Assembly (NCBI RefSeq): GCF_032062135.1 | Contig: NC_092862.1 | Coordinates: 46,255,365-46,319,364 of the forward strand | DNA: 64,000 bases | Source of the DNA: Pyxicephalus adspersus | Taxonomy: Eukaryota; Chordata; Amphibia; Anura; Pyxicephalidae | Direction: 5' to 3' | Part shown: piece by piece, positions 25,628 to 36,742 of the stretch | How positions within the stretch are numbered: position 1 is the first letter of the stretch | Layout of the letters: the number at the start of each line of letters is the position of its first letter | Translations under genes and position numbers: made by a program | Notes under the pieces: model-generated | What the model saw: the letters and a program-made list of their open reading frames with translations, nothing else | Databases searched by the model: none | Told to the model about the DNA's origin: nothing

Positions 25628-26374
25628 GGTTTGATAAAGAAAAAAAAGAGAAGGGTTTTTTGGTATTTTGTTCAATGATAATTCTCATATACAACAATAT
25701 AAGACATATTTATCTAGCAGGCCACAATATAGGCTTGTGGTTTACAGAATCTCGCTTAGGCCCTAGGGGCCGCTATACAAACGTCATCTAACATATTGGC
25801 ACGTATATAGCAATAAGTGTTTTAATTTGCAGAGAAGGTTATTTATTCATGTAGACCGTTGTACCCGACGCGTTTTGCCCTAATAGGCTTCCTCAGGAGT
25901 AGCAGTGCATCAAGGAAATATTACACATGCAGGTATTGTATATGGTCTTGCTATGTGGCTTGGTTCTGCTAGTTTGAAGAAATCAAAAGGGGTCCCAGAT
26001 TTTTTAGGTAGGTTTTTGGTTGATAATGGTAATATATCCAGTTATTTGCTGTAGAACAGGCAAGTATGGATCCCCAAAAATATAGTTGAAGATCTGTGGG
26101 ATTAGCAGTATGAATTTTGTTCATTCTTGTAAGCAGAGTGTTGAAATGGCTGCTTTGGTGAAGCCAAAGTGGCTTTACTGCACACAATATGCTGGATGAT
26201 GTATATGATGTATAGCGCCCCCCTAGTGCCCAAACGATATTCTGTAAATCACAAGCCTATTTTGTGGCCTGCTAGATAAATATGTCTTGTGTTGTTGTAT
26301 ATGAGAATTATCATTGAATACAAGCCTTTTTATTTGCCAAAAATACCTTCTTTTCTTTTTTCTTTATCAAACAC
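25628..26374. mobile_element. Long-TIR non-autonomous DNA element (arms about 150 bp)
   Basis: The left arm (about 25628-25780) and the inverse of the right arm (about 26215-26374) match along most of their length, with small gaps. Shared stretches include TTCAATGATAATTCTCATAT, GACATATTTATCTAGCAGGC and, at the outer edge, GTTTGATAAAGAAAA. The 430-bp centre holds CCGACGCGTTTTGCCC and CTTCCTCAGGAG but no credible ORF. I could not find a clear target duplication, so the superfamily is open. Total length is about 747 bp. Confidence 0.78.
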
Positions 26375-26726
26375 TGTAGTAATAAAACTAATATTGGACT
26401 GTTTTTTACCATTAGATGGTCCACTTGGCCTATCCACTAATAGTATTATATTGTATAGATATATTATGCAACATTTTGCTAAAAACATTCTATCCATTAA
26501 ATTCAGCACCTGGAAACCTATGGGAACATGTGCTAAAAAGATAAAGACAGCTTTCTTTCTTAAAAGTATAGGCTGGAAAAGGTGTTGTTAAAGCCACCAG
26601 GGAGTGTGTAATTGCTATTATAATTTAGTTTCCACAACAATAGTTTTTTGTTACAAGTCAATGATAAACATTCCTTTAAAAATGACACTTCTATTTATCT
26701 AACATGGTTAGCTTTTCCCTTGAGTA

Positions 26727-27022
26727 AGGCTAGGTACACACGTGCAATTGTTCTCGTCTCAGGGCCGATATCGGACGAAATTCTTGCGTGTGTACAGCAC
26801 TCGTCATCTATCTTCTGAACGACCATCCTGGCAGATCCACGGACGACGAGTAATAGAAATGAAGGGGAAAAGAGCACAGCGGGGTGCCGCTTCATTGTTC
26901 TCCCCCCTCCCCTCTCCATAGAGCAGAACGGTGCTGTATGTACAGCGCTCGTTCATGCATCGTGCAGTCGTTGGAAAGGATCGTGAAAGATCAACAATTA
27001 TTGCCCGTGTGTACATAGCCTT
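26727..27022. mobile_element. TIR element of the GGCTAxGTACACACGT family
   Basis: It starts AAGGCTAGGTACACACGTGC and ends CGTGTGTACATAGCCTT, inverted with about 80% match. The interior has a GC-rich core and matches the copy at 47969-48192 (TCCATAGAGC, GAACGGTGCTG, CATGCATCGTGCAGTC). No coding capacity. Confidence 0.72.
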
Positions 27023-27104
27023 TATCAATGTAAAAACTACACCAACTTTTATACATCATAACAAATTATATACAGTATGTATATGAAAGTATGCATGTAA
27101 AACA

Positions 27105-27200
27105 CTCATAATATGTCGGCGCCATATAAATACCGTGTAATGTATAGTATTGTATAGTAAAGTATGTAATAGTAATGTTTGTAATGTATAGTAAAGCATG
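27105..27200 (+). repeat. LINE-like 3' tail with degenerate GTAATGTATAGTA tandem units
   Basis: TATGTCGGCGCCATATAAAT resembles the 3' end of the L2-like elements here. The following bases repeat GTAATGTATAGTA and GTATAGTAAAGTATG-like units, which would be the LINE's own 3' tandem tail. Confidence 0.45.
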
Positions 27201-28702
27201 GGGCAGAGTCAAGCCTTCAAATCAGATATAATACAAGGGAGCCCATCAGAAAGGACACACAAGCAGTATCCTTTCTGTAGTGGAAAGGAATATAAAATGA
27301 TGAGTATATGATTGATAGGTGTTTTGCTGACAGTGTTCTAAGGGACTGTTCATATATAGGAAATGAAGATAGAGAGGCCACAGATGTGAATTTTGTTTAC
27401 TGACTAATGGACATGCTGGAATTTATGGACTTTATGATATGATAGATTGGTATATAATGTAATACATGTATAGTGTATGGTATGATGTATACTGATGGTG
27501 TAGTTTTCACAAATGATTTCTAGAGCGAGTATATACACTCTATTATTTTGAGTATTTGTTCACATCATATAAAAGAGTGAAAGACAGATTGCAGGAGTGC
27601 AGGAAAATATTGTTATTTAGCGTGCAGGCAGGATTTTTATTGCAGAAGGAAGAGGCAATGTCCCTTTTGTAATAATACATGCCCTACCTAACCTGGCAAA
27701 TCAAGTTGGCTGAAAATATGACATGGAGAAGGAGACCTGATGAGGATGGTGGCTCCCCTGAAGGAGCGAAGATAAGTGAGTGTAAAAAATTGTTATAAGG
27801 CAAATTTCCCTTCTGCAAAAAAAGGACTTGCCTAGTCACAATTTTTTACTTTATTCCTCCTTTAAGTAAATCTGCCTTATCCATTAAAAGTTAATTTAAT
27901 ATATTTTATAGAGCAAAATGGTGCACCTCTTTAAAATTCATTGTAAAGCAAAGTCAGTAGAACCAATAAACTATTAATAAAGTTGTTACATTGCATGTTA
28001 CATAACATGGTCTCATTGACAACATTTTGTTGACTTCACCATTTTCCATTTCTCATGATTTCCCCCCTGATATTACACAACTGTTGACTGATTTAACAGG
28101 TATTCAATCTAGTTATTCAACCTTTCCTGTAAGGAAAACATGTCACATCTTTAAACTCTGCTATGAATGAACAACAGGATATATATAATTTTTTTAAGGG
28201 GTTACATAGGAAATAAATACATTTAATAGGCAGAATGAGGTTTCCTTTTGTAGGGAATATACCACAGCTGAATCCTGATGATCTCTGTAAAGGAAGACAA
28301 CATATATCCTGCGTAATATGATTTGCTGTATATAACAAAAAAATGCTTATCAGCATAATAAATTAAAGCATAATATGTGCTAATCTAATTTTTTATGGTA
28401 AATACATTGAGGGAATTTCAGCTACATGGAGAGACAATGTTAAACAGCAGCAGTAAGATAAATCTACCATAGGAGTTCAGCTTTACATATAAATTCCTCT
28501 CTCCACTGCTCTAAAGTTGTAGTGCTACAATGACGCATAATTAGGAAGTGGTCAGAGTCAGGTTTTATTCTTAAAACAAAACTTGTAAAACATTGAAGCT
28601 GTTGACTTTCTCCACAAAGCCTATAGCTGCAGAAATAAAAAGGGAGTGTTTTATGTGCTTTTTTGGGATATATAAATACTTTGGTTTGCATATTTTTTTC
28701 CC
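27201..28702. other. Intergenic stretch, nothing recognised
   Basis: AT-rich. No gene or assignable repeat seen. Confidence 0.6.
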
Positions 28703-29000
28703 CTCTAGACTAGTGTTGGTCGAATAGCTCACTATTCGATTCGACCGATATTCGCTCGAATATAGCAGAAAAATTTGGGTGGTCGAACATCGAATTCGAA
28801 CACCATTAAAGTCAATAAGAGGAAAAATTTGTTTTTTTTTTCAGCACTGTGTAGAGCTTCTATAGCCTCCAAATAGATGTAAAAAGATACATTATAAAAG
28901 GATACCTAAAAAGATACATTGTAAAAAGATACATAACACTATTACATACTCCTGTACTTCACATGAAGATTAAAGTGCACCTGTCAAATCAATTTTAGGC

Positions 29001-29424
29001 TAAAGCTAGCTACACACTTCCAATAATTATTGTTAGAAAATGAACGATTACGACCGATCAACGATTATGCACGATTATACTTGAACAATCATATTGTGCA
29101 CAATTTTGTACATGCTGTAACAATATGATCGTTCATATATAATCCACCAACAGTGTCCACACGCTACATACAATTGTTTGAACGATGCAGGGAGGGACAT
29201 GTAAAGGAGAAAGTGTACTGCAGAAGCACAATCACTGAACGACACAATACTGTACACACGATAGATAGTGAAAGATCGTCTGCCAATCAGATCCACCGTG
29301 GCGGTCGTTTATTTCCAACGACAATCCTCGTTCGTTGGCATCCTTGGTCACTTTTTTTTGGCCAATCGGTTGTTCTTCGGTCGTTTCTAACAATAATTAT
29401 TGGACGTGTGTATGCAGCTTTAGT
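29001..29424. mobile_element. TIR element nested in the hAT-like element
   Basis: The left end TAAAGCTAGCTACACAC continues into CCAATAATTATTGTTAGAAA. The right end is its inverse, TTTCTAACAATAATTATTGG and GTGTGTATGCAGCTTTA. This gives TIRs of about 38 bp with few mismatches. The ends relate to the TACACACGT-type elements at 26727 and 47969. Interior open frames (up to 99 codons) overlap on both strands and carry no motif. Confidence 0.75.
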
Positions 29425-30069
29425 CTACACGGACTGCATTCCCATGGGCTAATCTACACCAGGACGTTTCCTTCAGACACGTTTTTGAGCGTTATCTTAA
29501 ACGTTTAAAAAACATTTAAAAAATTAAAACGCTGGATAAATGCGGGAAAACGCTTCCATTGCACTCAATTGAGGATTTTTCAAGCGTTTTTAAGCTTTTA
29601 TGAAAGCTTTCATTGAAAACAATGGGGGCTTTTATAAACATTTTTAGCAGGACTTTGGAATCTGGAAGCCCCCTTTAAAAAGGGGACTCCCAGATCTCCA
29701 CCGCCCCACCCCGGGGAATGAGTGCAGGGGGGGGGGGTACATAAATCCCCTTACTTATTCCCTGAAAGGGTTAAAAAATAAGTAAAAAATAAGAAGTCTT
29801 TAATGTTAAATTATTTTATTAATGTGTGTGTTTGTGTAATTTAATTTTTTTTTTTTCTGTATCCTGTTTCCCAATGACAGGAGGATTTCCAGGGTTACAA
29901 TGAACCTGGAAATCCTCCTGACAGTGAGGGATTGCAGGGCACCAAGGGTTAAATGAGGACAAGCCTCTCCATTCACCCCTAGTGCTCTGGCTGAGGTTTT
30001 ATATTTCTCAGCCATTCAGCACTAGAGATGATTGGGGAGACTTGTGCCCATTCATCCCTAGTGCTCTGT

Positions 30070-30150
30070 GATTGGCTGAGAAATAGAAAACCCTGATGAC
30101 AGCTCAAGCATCATCAGGGTTTCCCTTTCCTCAGCCAATCAGGGAGCAGA
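30070..30150. repeat. Inverted repeat able to form a hairpin
   Basis: Left arm GATTGGCTGAG then AAAACCCTGATGA, right arm TCATCAGGGTTT then CTCAGCCAATC, separated by a short loop. It lies inside the hAT-like element and is part of it. Confidence 0.65.
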
Positions 30151-30712
30151 GCAATCAGCAGAACTTTACTATGCTACAAGCTCTGCTCCCTTGATCGCCC
30201 CTATGCTCCACTGATTGCTTTGCTCCCTGAGCTGTAAAAAATAAAAAAGAACAAGTTTAAAATAAAAAACACATACGAAATAAATAATTTAAGAATTAAA
30301 CATTTTTTTTCCTCCTGAATTTTTGCTGTTGAATCCCGTTTTTTTCGGGTCGGGTCTACCCGAACAGCCATATTCGGGTAGAATATAGGGACAACCTGAA
30401 TTCGAACATCAACACTACTCTAGACAAATGAATACAGCTGCTGTGTCATATACTAACAAGTAAGACCAGCTTGTCCCAAAATTACTGATGGACTCCAGCT
30501 GTACCCACTTTTTAAACTAAAGCACACAGAACCTTATTTATATTTCTAATCCATGGCCCATAAATACATCATATATTTATAATATGGTACATTTCAGCCA
30601 ACATGTTTATAGGAATATAAGGTTAATAATATGTAAGTGCAGCAGCCACAGGGCTGCTATTGCTGAACTCCTTATAAAATACTAAATATCTGGCTGTTAT
30701 GCAGTCTCACTG

Positions 30713-30955
30713 GGTTGATTTACTACAACAATATAGGTTGTATCCTTAGCAAAGTGAATTATCCCTTTCCAAGGTATATTTCACATAGCTTAGTAAATGA
30801 GAAAAAGCTCTGCTGACTTCAACCATCCAATCATGTGCACAGAAAATCCTGTTTTATAGGGTTCCTTGATTGGGTATAGCTTGCAAAGTGAACTATTACC
30901 ACATTCACTAGGCTAAGTGAATTATCCTCTGCATTGGTGAAAGTTTAGTAGCACA
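30713..30955. repeat. Possible MITE remnant
   Basis: TTGATTTACTAC near the left and AAGTTTAGTAGCA near the right are loosely inverted. Internal AAGTGAATTATCC recurs (near 30762 and 30916). The family is not identified. Confidence 0.3.
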
Positions 30956-31039
30956 GAAGATGAACTAATATACTTATGTGCAATTTCCTAATTTTTAATT
31001 CCTAAATCACAGTTCTTCATGCTGAGTATTCACCATTCT

Positions 31040-31175
31040 CACTATTATCTGCTTTGACCTGGTCCAGGAATAAAAACATTTGCCACCTAATAGCAAACAA
31101 TAGCAAGAAATCTTTTGTGGATTTCCTGGTTCACCTATGATGGCCCATGTCCTCCAGTCTAGTAAATAATGATCA
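31040..31175. mobile_element. Foldback MITE fragment
   Basis: CTGGTCCAGGAATAAAAACA, TTTGC and GGATTTCCTGGTTCACC match the inner half of the 9304 and 11704 elements. Only part of the element remains. Confidence 0.5.
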
Positions 31176-33009
31176 ATATGTACAAATACAAATTAAATCA
31201 AGTATCCTAACGGATTTACTTGGAATAACCAATTTATTTTTTTTATAATATAGGTAATGACTTGATTTGTCTAGTTACATTGTTCCTATCTGCTTAAAAA
31301 GTCTCTAGATCATCTTCATTCTATTAGTGGTATTTTACTATTACATTTACCACACCCACTTACTTTCAAAACCTGATCACCCAATAGCAGTAACAGGCAG
31401 CATTCCCTGGAAGTGGTTTCATTTAAAGTTCATGAAGGTGGCAAGGATGGCAAACTGCTCCTGGATGCTGTGAGTAGCATCTGAAAAAATGTGCAACGAC
31501 TCACCACTTCCTACCACTTTTCAAATAAAGTTTAGGATTAAAAAATAGGCCCATACAGTCTAATGTTAAGCAGCAAAACTTTTTAAAACCATTTGCAGAT
31601 TTTTTTTGGAGCACTATAAGTAAATTCAGCTTGAATTATTCGGGATCTAGTAAATAGTGAAGAAAAGACAACTACCCTTGAGCCTGCACCTTTAAAGTCA
31701 CCTTGTGCAGTGCATGCTTAGTAAAGGAGTCCTACAATTGTACAGAACTCAAAGTAAGGCTAGAGACCACTTTTAAACATTTTAGTCACATCTATTGTGG
31801 TTTACTGTGTTGCATAACAAGCTCCTTTTTAAACTTATATTTACAGTTACATTCTTATATCCTTGCAAGAGCAAAAGTTGCACAAAGAGTCTTTGTTTTA
31901 CCCTTATAAAAAGAAATCACCAAAAACAACAATTAATTCAGCTAAATTTATGATCAGCCAATAAAATTTCAATCTAATTTGATTTCATTTATGTAGGCAC
32001 TACAAATACATCACCTTTATTCCCCCCATGAGGGGATATGAAATTCTAATAATTATTTCTAGCATAACCAGATGTTTCCATGTTATATCTTGCATAATAT
32101 TAAGAAAATCCCTGGCCATGGATTGCACGCATGTGAGAAATTGAATTATTCCTGCAATCATAATCATTCCTTGCTCAATACGTTCATGTGAACCAGATAA
32201 ATGTCAGTAAATGACAGTCTTGTAATAAACCACAAAATAATTTGATAAACTTCCTCCTAAGAAGGGATTTTCAGTAAAATTTAGAATTTAACACTAGGGA
32301 TTTTCTAAGATTCTAATGGGTATTGGTGGGCAGAGCAAAAAAATACATGTTATTTATTTGCCCCACGCCTTTTTGACAACATGTAGAAAAGTATCCTAAG
32401 CTACATTTATAATGGAATTAATGTCTTCAGTGTGCACTGCTTAATGCTAAAATTTGGCTAATTTTACTGCAAACTCTCATAAAAGTCATCAAACAGTGAC
32501 ATAATATCTACAGTACAATGACAAATTTAAGTGTTCTCCCCTACTGTAATATTTATTCTGGGCTATGCCTGGTATCACTGGCATTGAAACTGGGGCTATA
32601 ATGGTGATTTCAAGACAACAGGATGGGCATTTACTGATTCCCAGGAAGGCAGGGATGGGTACTGTACATAGGCCCAAAGAAGGGGCTATGCTTGCCGAAG
32701 ATTGAGGGTGAGATATGGTTCATAGCCCACCCCCTGGCTTGAGTGGCACTGCCCCTCACTGTGGTTCTGTATTTGATACCCCACCCACCTCACCTCTCAC
32801 TAGTATTTAGATATTTAACATCAGGAAGAAAAAATAGTCCCATCAGACAGGAACAACCTCATGAAGGATATTGTATTACTATTCTAAAGTCCATGTCTCG
32901 GAGCTATTGCAAAGTTTGGCATGAATTTGGCTGACTTTTTTTAGCAGATGAGATCACAATTGAAATACCTACTTCTTACTTAAGATTCTCCCAAAAAAAT
33001 GTAACACCT
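31176..33009. other. Intergenic stretch, nothing recognised
   Basis: AT-rich. A GC-richer patch at about 32545-32770 has no assignable origin. Confidence 0.55.
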
Positions 33010-33720
33010 GCATCTCATAAACTGATACCCCTCCCTCCAAACTTTTGTCCACATCCAACATTTTCTACCCACTAAGCACCCCAACCTAGGCCTGCTACTT
33101 CTGTAGTAATACAATCTATCTTCTCTCATCATCTCCATCTAATACCTGTCCGCTTGATCCAATTACCTCTGATCTACTTCGTGCCCATTCCTCCACCCTG
33201 GCCCCCGCCCTAACCGAACTATTTAACCTCCTCCTTTCTACTGGTATCTAGCCCTCCGCTTTCACACATTTTTGGAGGAAGATTTTAAAATTATTCACTT
33301 ATCCTTTTTCCATTTCAACTAAAAGAAAAGTGGATAAATCGAGGGGCTTCAACATAAAGCTGCTCTCTTCGCGCCTCCTTCTCTAGAGCTGCCCTAACTC
33401 TCTGGAATGGTTTTCCTCGTCCTATTCGGATTGCTCCTACTTTCTGCTCATTTAAAAGAGCTCTCAAAAACCATTTTTTTAAACTTGCCTACCCATCTTC
33501 TTCTGTCTTTTGAAACTATTACTACTTACCACCACTACATAGCTCCCTTTCTATTGTGTGTTACTTCCCCCACCTACTAGATTGTAAGCTCTTCGGGGCA
33601 GGGTCCTCTCCTCCAGTGTCACTGTCTGTAACTGTCCGTCATTTGCAATCCCTATTTTGTACAGCCCTGCGTAATATTTTAGAGCTATAAAAATCCTGTT
33701 TAACAAAATTATTAGTAATA
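33010..33720 (+). mobile_element. L2-like LINE copy, internally rearranged
   Basis: The first part (about 33080-33260) reads, with errors, SDLLRAHSSTLAPALTELFN, the sequence that normally precedes the reverse transcriptase palm in L2/CR1-type ORF2. The last part (about 33370-33720) holds the ORF2 end (AALTLWNG-like region) and the 3' end with the inverse of AGCGCTGTACA and AGGATTTATATA, trailing into ATTATTAGTAATAAT. The reverse transcriptase core is absent; an 87-bp foreign segment lies in its place. The element is not functional. Confidence 0.7.
33267..33353. repeat. 87-bp repeat unit, copy A
   Basis: It runs from CATTTTTGGAGGA through AACTAAAAGAAAAGTGGATA to GGCTTCAAC and is about 85% identical to 57245-57332. 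It sits where the reverse transcriptase of the surrounding L2-like copy should be. Origin unknown. Confidence 0.7.
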
Positions 33721-36391
33721 ATCTATCTAGAAGGGAATGGTGAAGGAATGTTTCATGTGGTTTAATTTCATTTTAATATTTGCCTCCATTCTATTTTAGT
33801 TCCCAGCTATTACAAATGTAATTTCTCCTCCTGACAAAAGTCATCTCCGCTGAGCTTCCAGCTGTTATAGATCTGGTTACTAAATATATGACCTACATGA
33901 AATGCTCCTTCAAAAGAGTGTTGAAAAGTTTGCATACTATGTGTCAGCTGATTATAAGATGGTATTTATGGCATCAGGCACAAGGGACAAAGATATGGGC
34001 ACTGTGTTGGTTACATTGTTTAATATATTTGCAGAAGGGGCCACATACAGTTCTTGAAAACTAAAACGTCTAGGTTGATGACATCCCTGAGCTATTTATC
34101 CTCTGAAATACCTTAACAAAAACAAGCATTGCAAGCCTGATTTCAGTTTGGTAGATTATAGGTTATACAATTACCTAAATTAATATGCATTCATAATCTA
34201 AAGAAAAGTATATGCGAGTGTAATATTGTTTGGGAATGGCAAAAGTGATAATCTTTATAAAAAAGCAGCACTGAGAGAATATTGGGAATGTTGAGATTGG
34301 TATGTTGTTTCAATGGCTTTACTACTTTCTGAGACCCAGACTAGGGGTACATGCAAAAAGGGAGATAGCTTCCTTCCGATTTTCTAATCTGAATGCTTAT
34401 TAGTGGCACAGAGAAGATGCAAGTCATTTGTTTTATTTTTTTAGTTTTCTTTTAACATGACATGATAAAGTACTTTTGGAAAATCTCAAATGGGAAATGT
34501 TCCAATTACTCAATGCAATCGCCACATACTGACTCATATCCTACTAGTCATCTTTATAGTGAATTTCTTGCTGCAGACCCAGGAAGCTAAAAATGGCCAC
34601 GTCTGTCAGCTTTAAAAAATGTTCTAGCTGCCAAATGATTTTTTTATTTGACGACTAAACAAAGAAAACAACACATACACAGAACAGGCACTCCTGACTT
34701 CACTGGTATTGTTGAAGAATACTCCGCCAATGGATCCCCTCTCCAAAATGTGTCACGAGTAGTGATGTCATTTAAACACAATGGGAAACAACTCAAATTT
34801 GTAGCCAATTAAATGTGGTATGTCTACAGTACATCAAGTTTCTATATAAGATGAGCAGCAGAATACATGCTACTTGCCTCATCACTGGTTGAAACAGCTA
34901 ATCAGCTTTTCTAATGAGTTAACTGCTCAAAATGTTAAAAGTATCTTAGTGACAGTTCAGTGAGGTGGTTTTCCTTGCAGGTTCCACTTACCACCTTTAT
35001 ATAGTTGCAAAAAATAAAATAATTCTTCTAGGACTCTGAAAAGATGTCTGTTCAACCTTTTTAGATTTGCTAGGTGCTCCACAATTCAATAATACCTTGC
35101 AATGTCCTTGCAGAGCCAACCCTTTTTTAATTGGGAGTTTTTGTTTAACTTAATGACTAGTGCTTTGTTTGGAGTTCCTGCTTAAGTTCCTCTTTCACTT
35201 GAAATGTGGCCTTAGAATCAGCTGTTTCCATCACTCTTTTTTAACTGATGTATTTGATCATCAATTCTGGGAAAAGCAAAAGTAGCACAGAAGAACTATT
35301 ATTAGCAACACCACAATGCAATCTCAATCAACACCAGTAAATGCTTTTAAAACGAACCCATGTCAATGGGTCTGATGGGAAAGGATATATAGGATTTCTT
35401 CCTTTTTTGTTTAGAAAAAGGCCTTTGACAGGTTTTTGAACCCTATGGGAGTTACATACAGGCGTGGTTAAGGGGTAATCATATCACATATACTTTTGTC
35501 ATTGACTACTCACGCATGATGAATCTAATATGGTATTTGTTTTAAATATTGCCTATATATCGATATTATTTTTGAATTGTATTTCTACTTGTCATGACTT
35601 ACAGAAACTTTGAGTTTTTGTATGCTGTATTCTTTGTACCCTTTGTTTTCTTCTTGTTATATCCATTTATATGTGGTGTTGTTCTATTTTACAAAAATCT
35701 CAAAAATCATTAACATAACATCATTACTTAAAAAAAACAACCCATGTGACATACCTATACTGTAAGGTTCTGTATTAGCATTTGGGCTAAGGAATTCCCT
35801 TTTTTGCTCAGGTTCTTTTTTTTTTCTTAATATTACCTTATCTTCAAGCATTGTGAACCTCTGATTTGGTTGGTTCTCATTTATTACAAAAATTTGCTTT
35901 AATACAATATATGCTGTACTAGTTAAAGAATATCAGGAGATTGTACTTGCTGTTTGAGGACAATTAACCTTGACCTGAAAATTGGACCTACCTTTGCATG
36001 GTAAAATAGAATCCTTAGACTATATATATATATATATAACACAAGATAAGGTGAAAACAACACAATGAGTTGTATATTTTATTTATTCTAGTCTTGCTTA
36101 ATTCATAAAGAGGCCCAATACTGAATATACAAGAAGATTGTTTATTTGTATTGTACACAAAATGGTCTGCTACAGATAACCCTGTTTTTGCTCTGAGAAA
36201 AGTCCATTTAGAATTGTAGCTGCAATCTGGCTTGGAAGGCGGAGGTTTAGGGTGTACCTTTTCAAAGCTTTGCATATTAGCAAGTGTGTGTATTTTTGAG
36301 GAATGGTAAATTGCAGACAACAAAAAAACCATAAAGAAAAAGATTATCATTATTCTTTTCTAAAGCTCCTCACATCTGGCATCTAAATGGG
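33721..36391. other. Intergenic stretch, nothing recognised
   Basis: AT-rich, with a (TA)n tract at about 36020-36038. A 111-codon minus-strand open frame at 36015-36350 has no motif. Confidence 0.6.
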
Positions 36392-36396
36392 GCTAC

Positions 36397-36742
36397 TGCC
36401 ATGTTACACATGCATGGTTTGCCTTTCATTATGTGTGTCCCTTCTCTCTTCCCCTAGCTTCTGCTTAGTCTCTTGTCTCCTCCCCTCTTCTTCATTCTGT
36501 CATCCACTCTCATCTCAGTTGCCTGCTACTGTTAGCTACCACAGCATGATTTTTTGACCTATCCATCTGTTCATCGGTGTATGATCTGCACAGTTTGGAA
36601 TAAACTTCTTCAAGATCTACAAGGTGTCCTTTGGATTGAGTCACTGTCAGCCAATTCACCTAAGACTGCAGTTATAGCCATCTCATCACAACTGTAAGTT
36701 ATCGAGATCACATTGTAGTGCTTAGACTGGAGAGGCAGAACA
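36397..36742 (+). repeat. BEL/Pao 5' LTR
   Basis: It begins TGCCATGTTACACATGC and ends GGCAGAACA. It contains AATAAA in TTTGGAATAAACTTC, a plausible poly(A) signal. The equal-length 3' partner shows three substitutions. Confidence 0.93.

Larger units (their letters stand above)
28711..30417. mobile_element. Non-autonomous hAT-like element, 1.7 kb, with exact 8-bp target duplication
   Basis: Termini are TAGTGTTG at 28711 and CAACACTA ending at 30417, with further inverted similarity just inside (TCGAAT and ATTCGAA blocks). CTCTAGAC is duplicated exactly at 28703-28710 and 30418-30425. An 8-bp duplication is the hAT signature. The interior has no transposase but holds a nested TIR element (29001-29424), a G-run near 29730, a hairpin-forming block (30070-30150) and AT-rich flanks. 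A direct-repeat patch of AAAAAGATACATT units lies at about 28877-28937. Confidence 0.8.

Noticed and set aside
29153..29452. 99-codon open frame
   Set aside because: It overlaps a nested TIR element and an antisense frame of similar length; no transposase motif.
36015..36350. 111-codon minus-strand open frame
   Set aside because: It ends in a (TA)n tract and has no motif or splice context.
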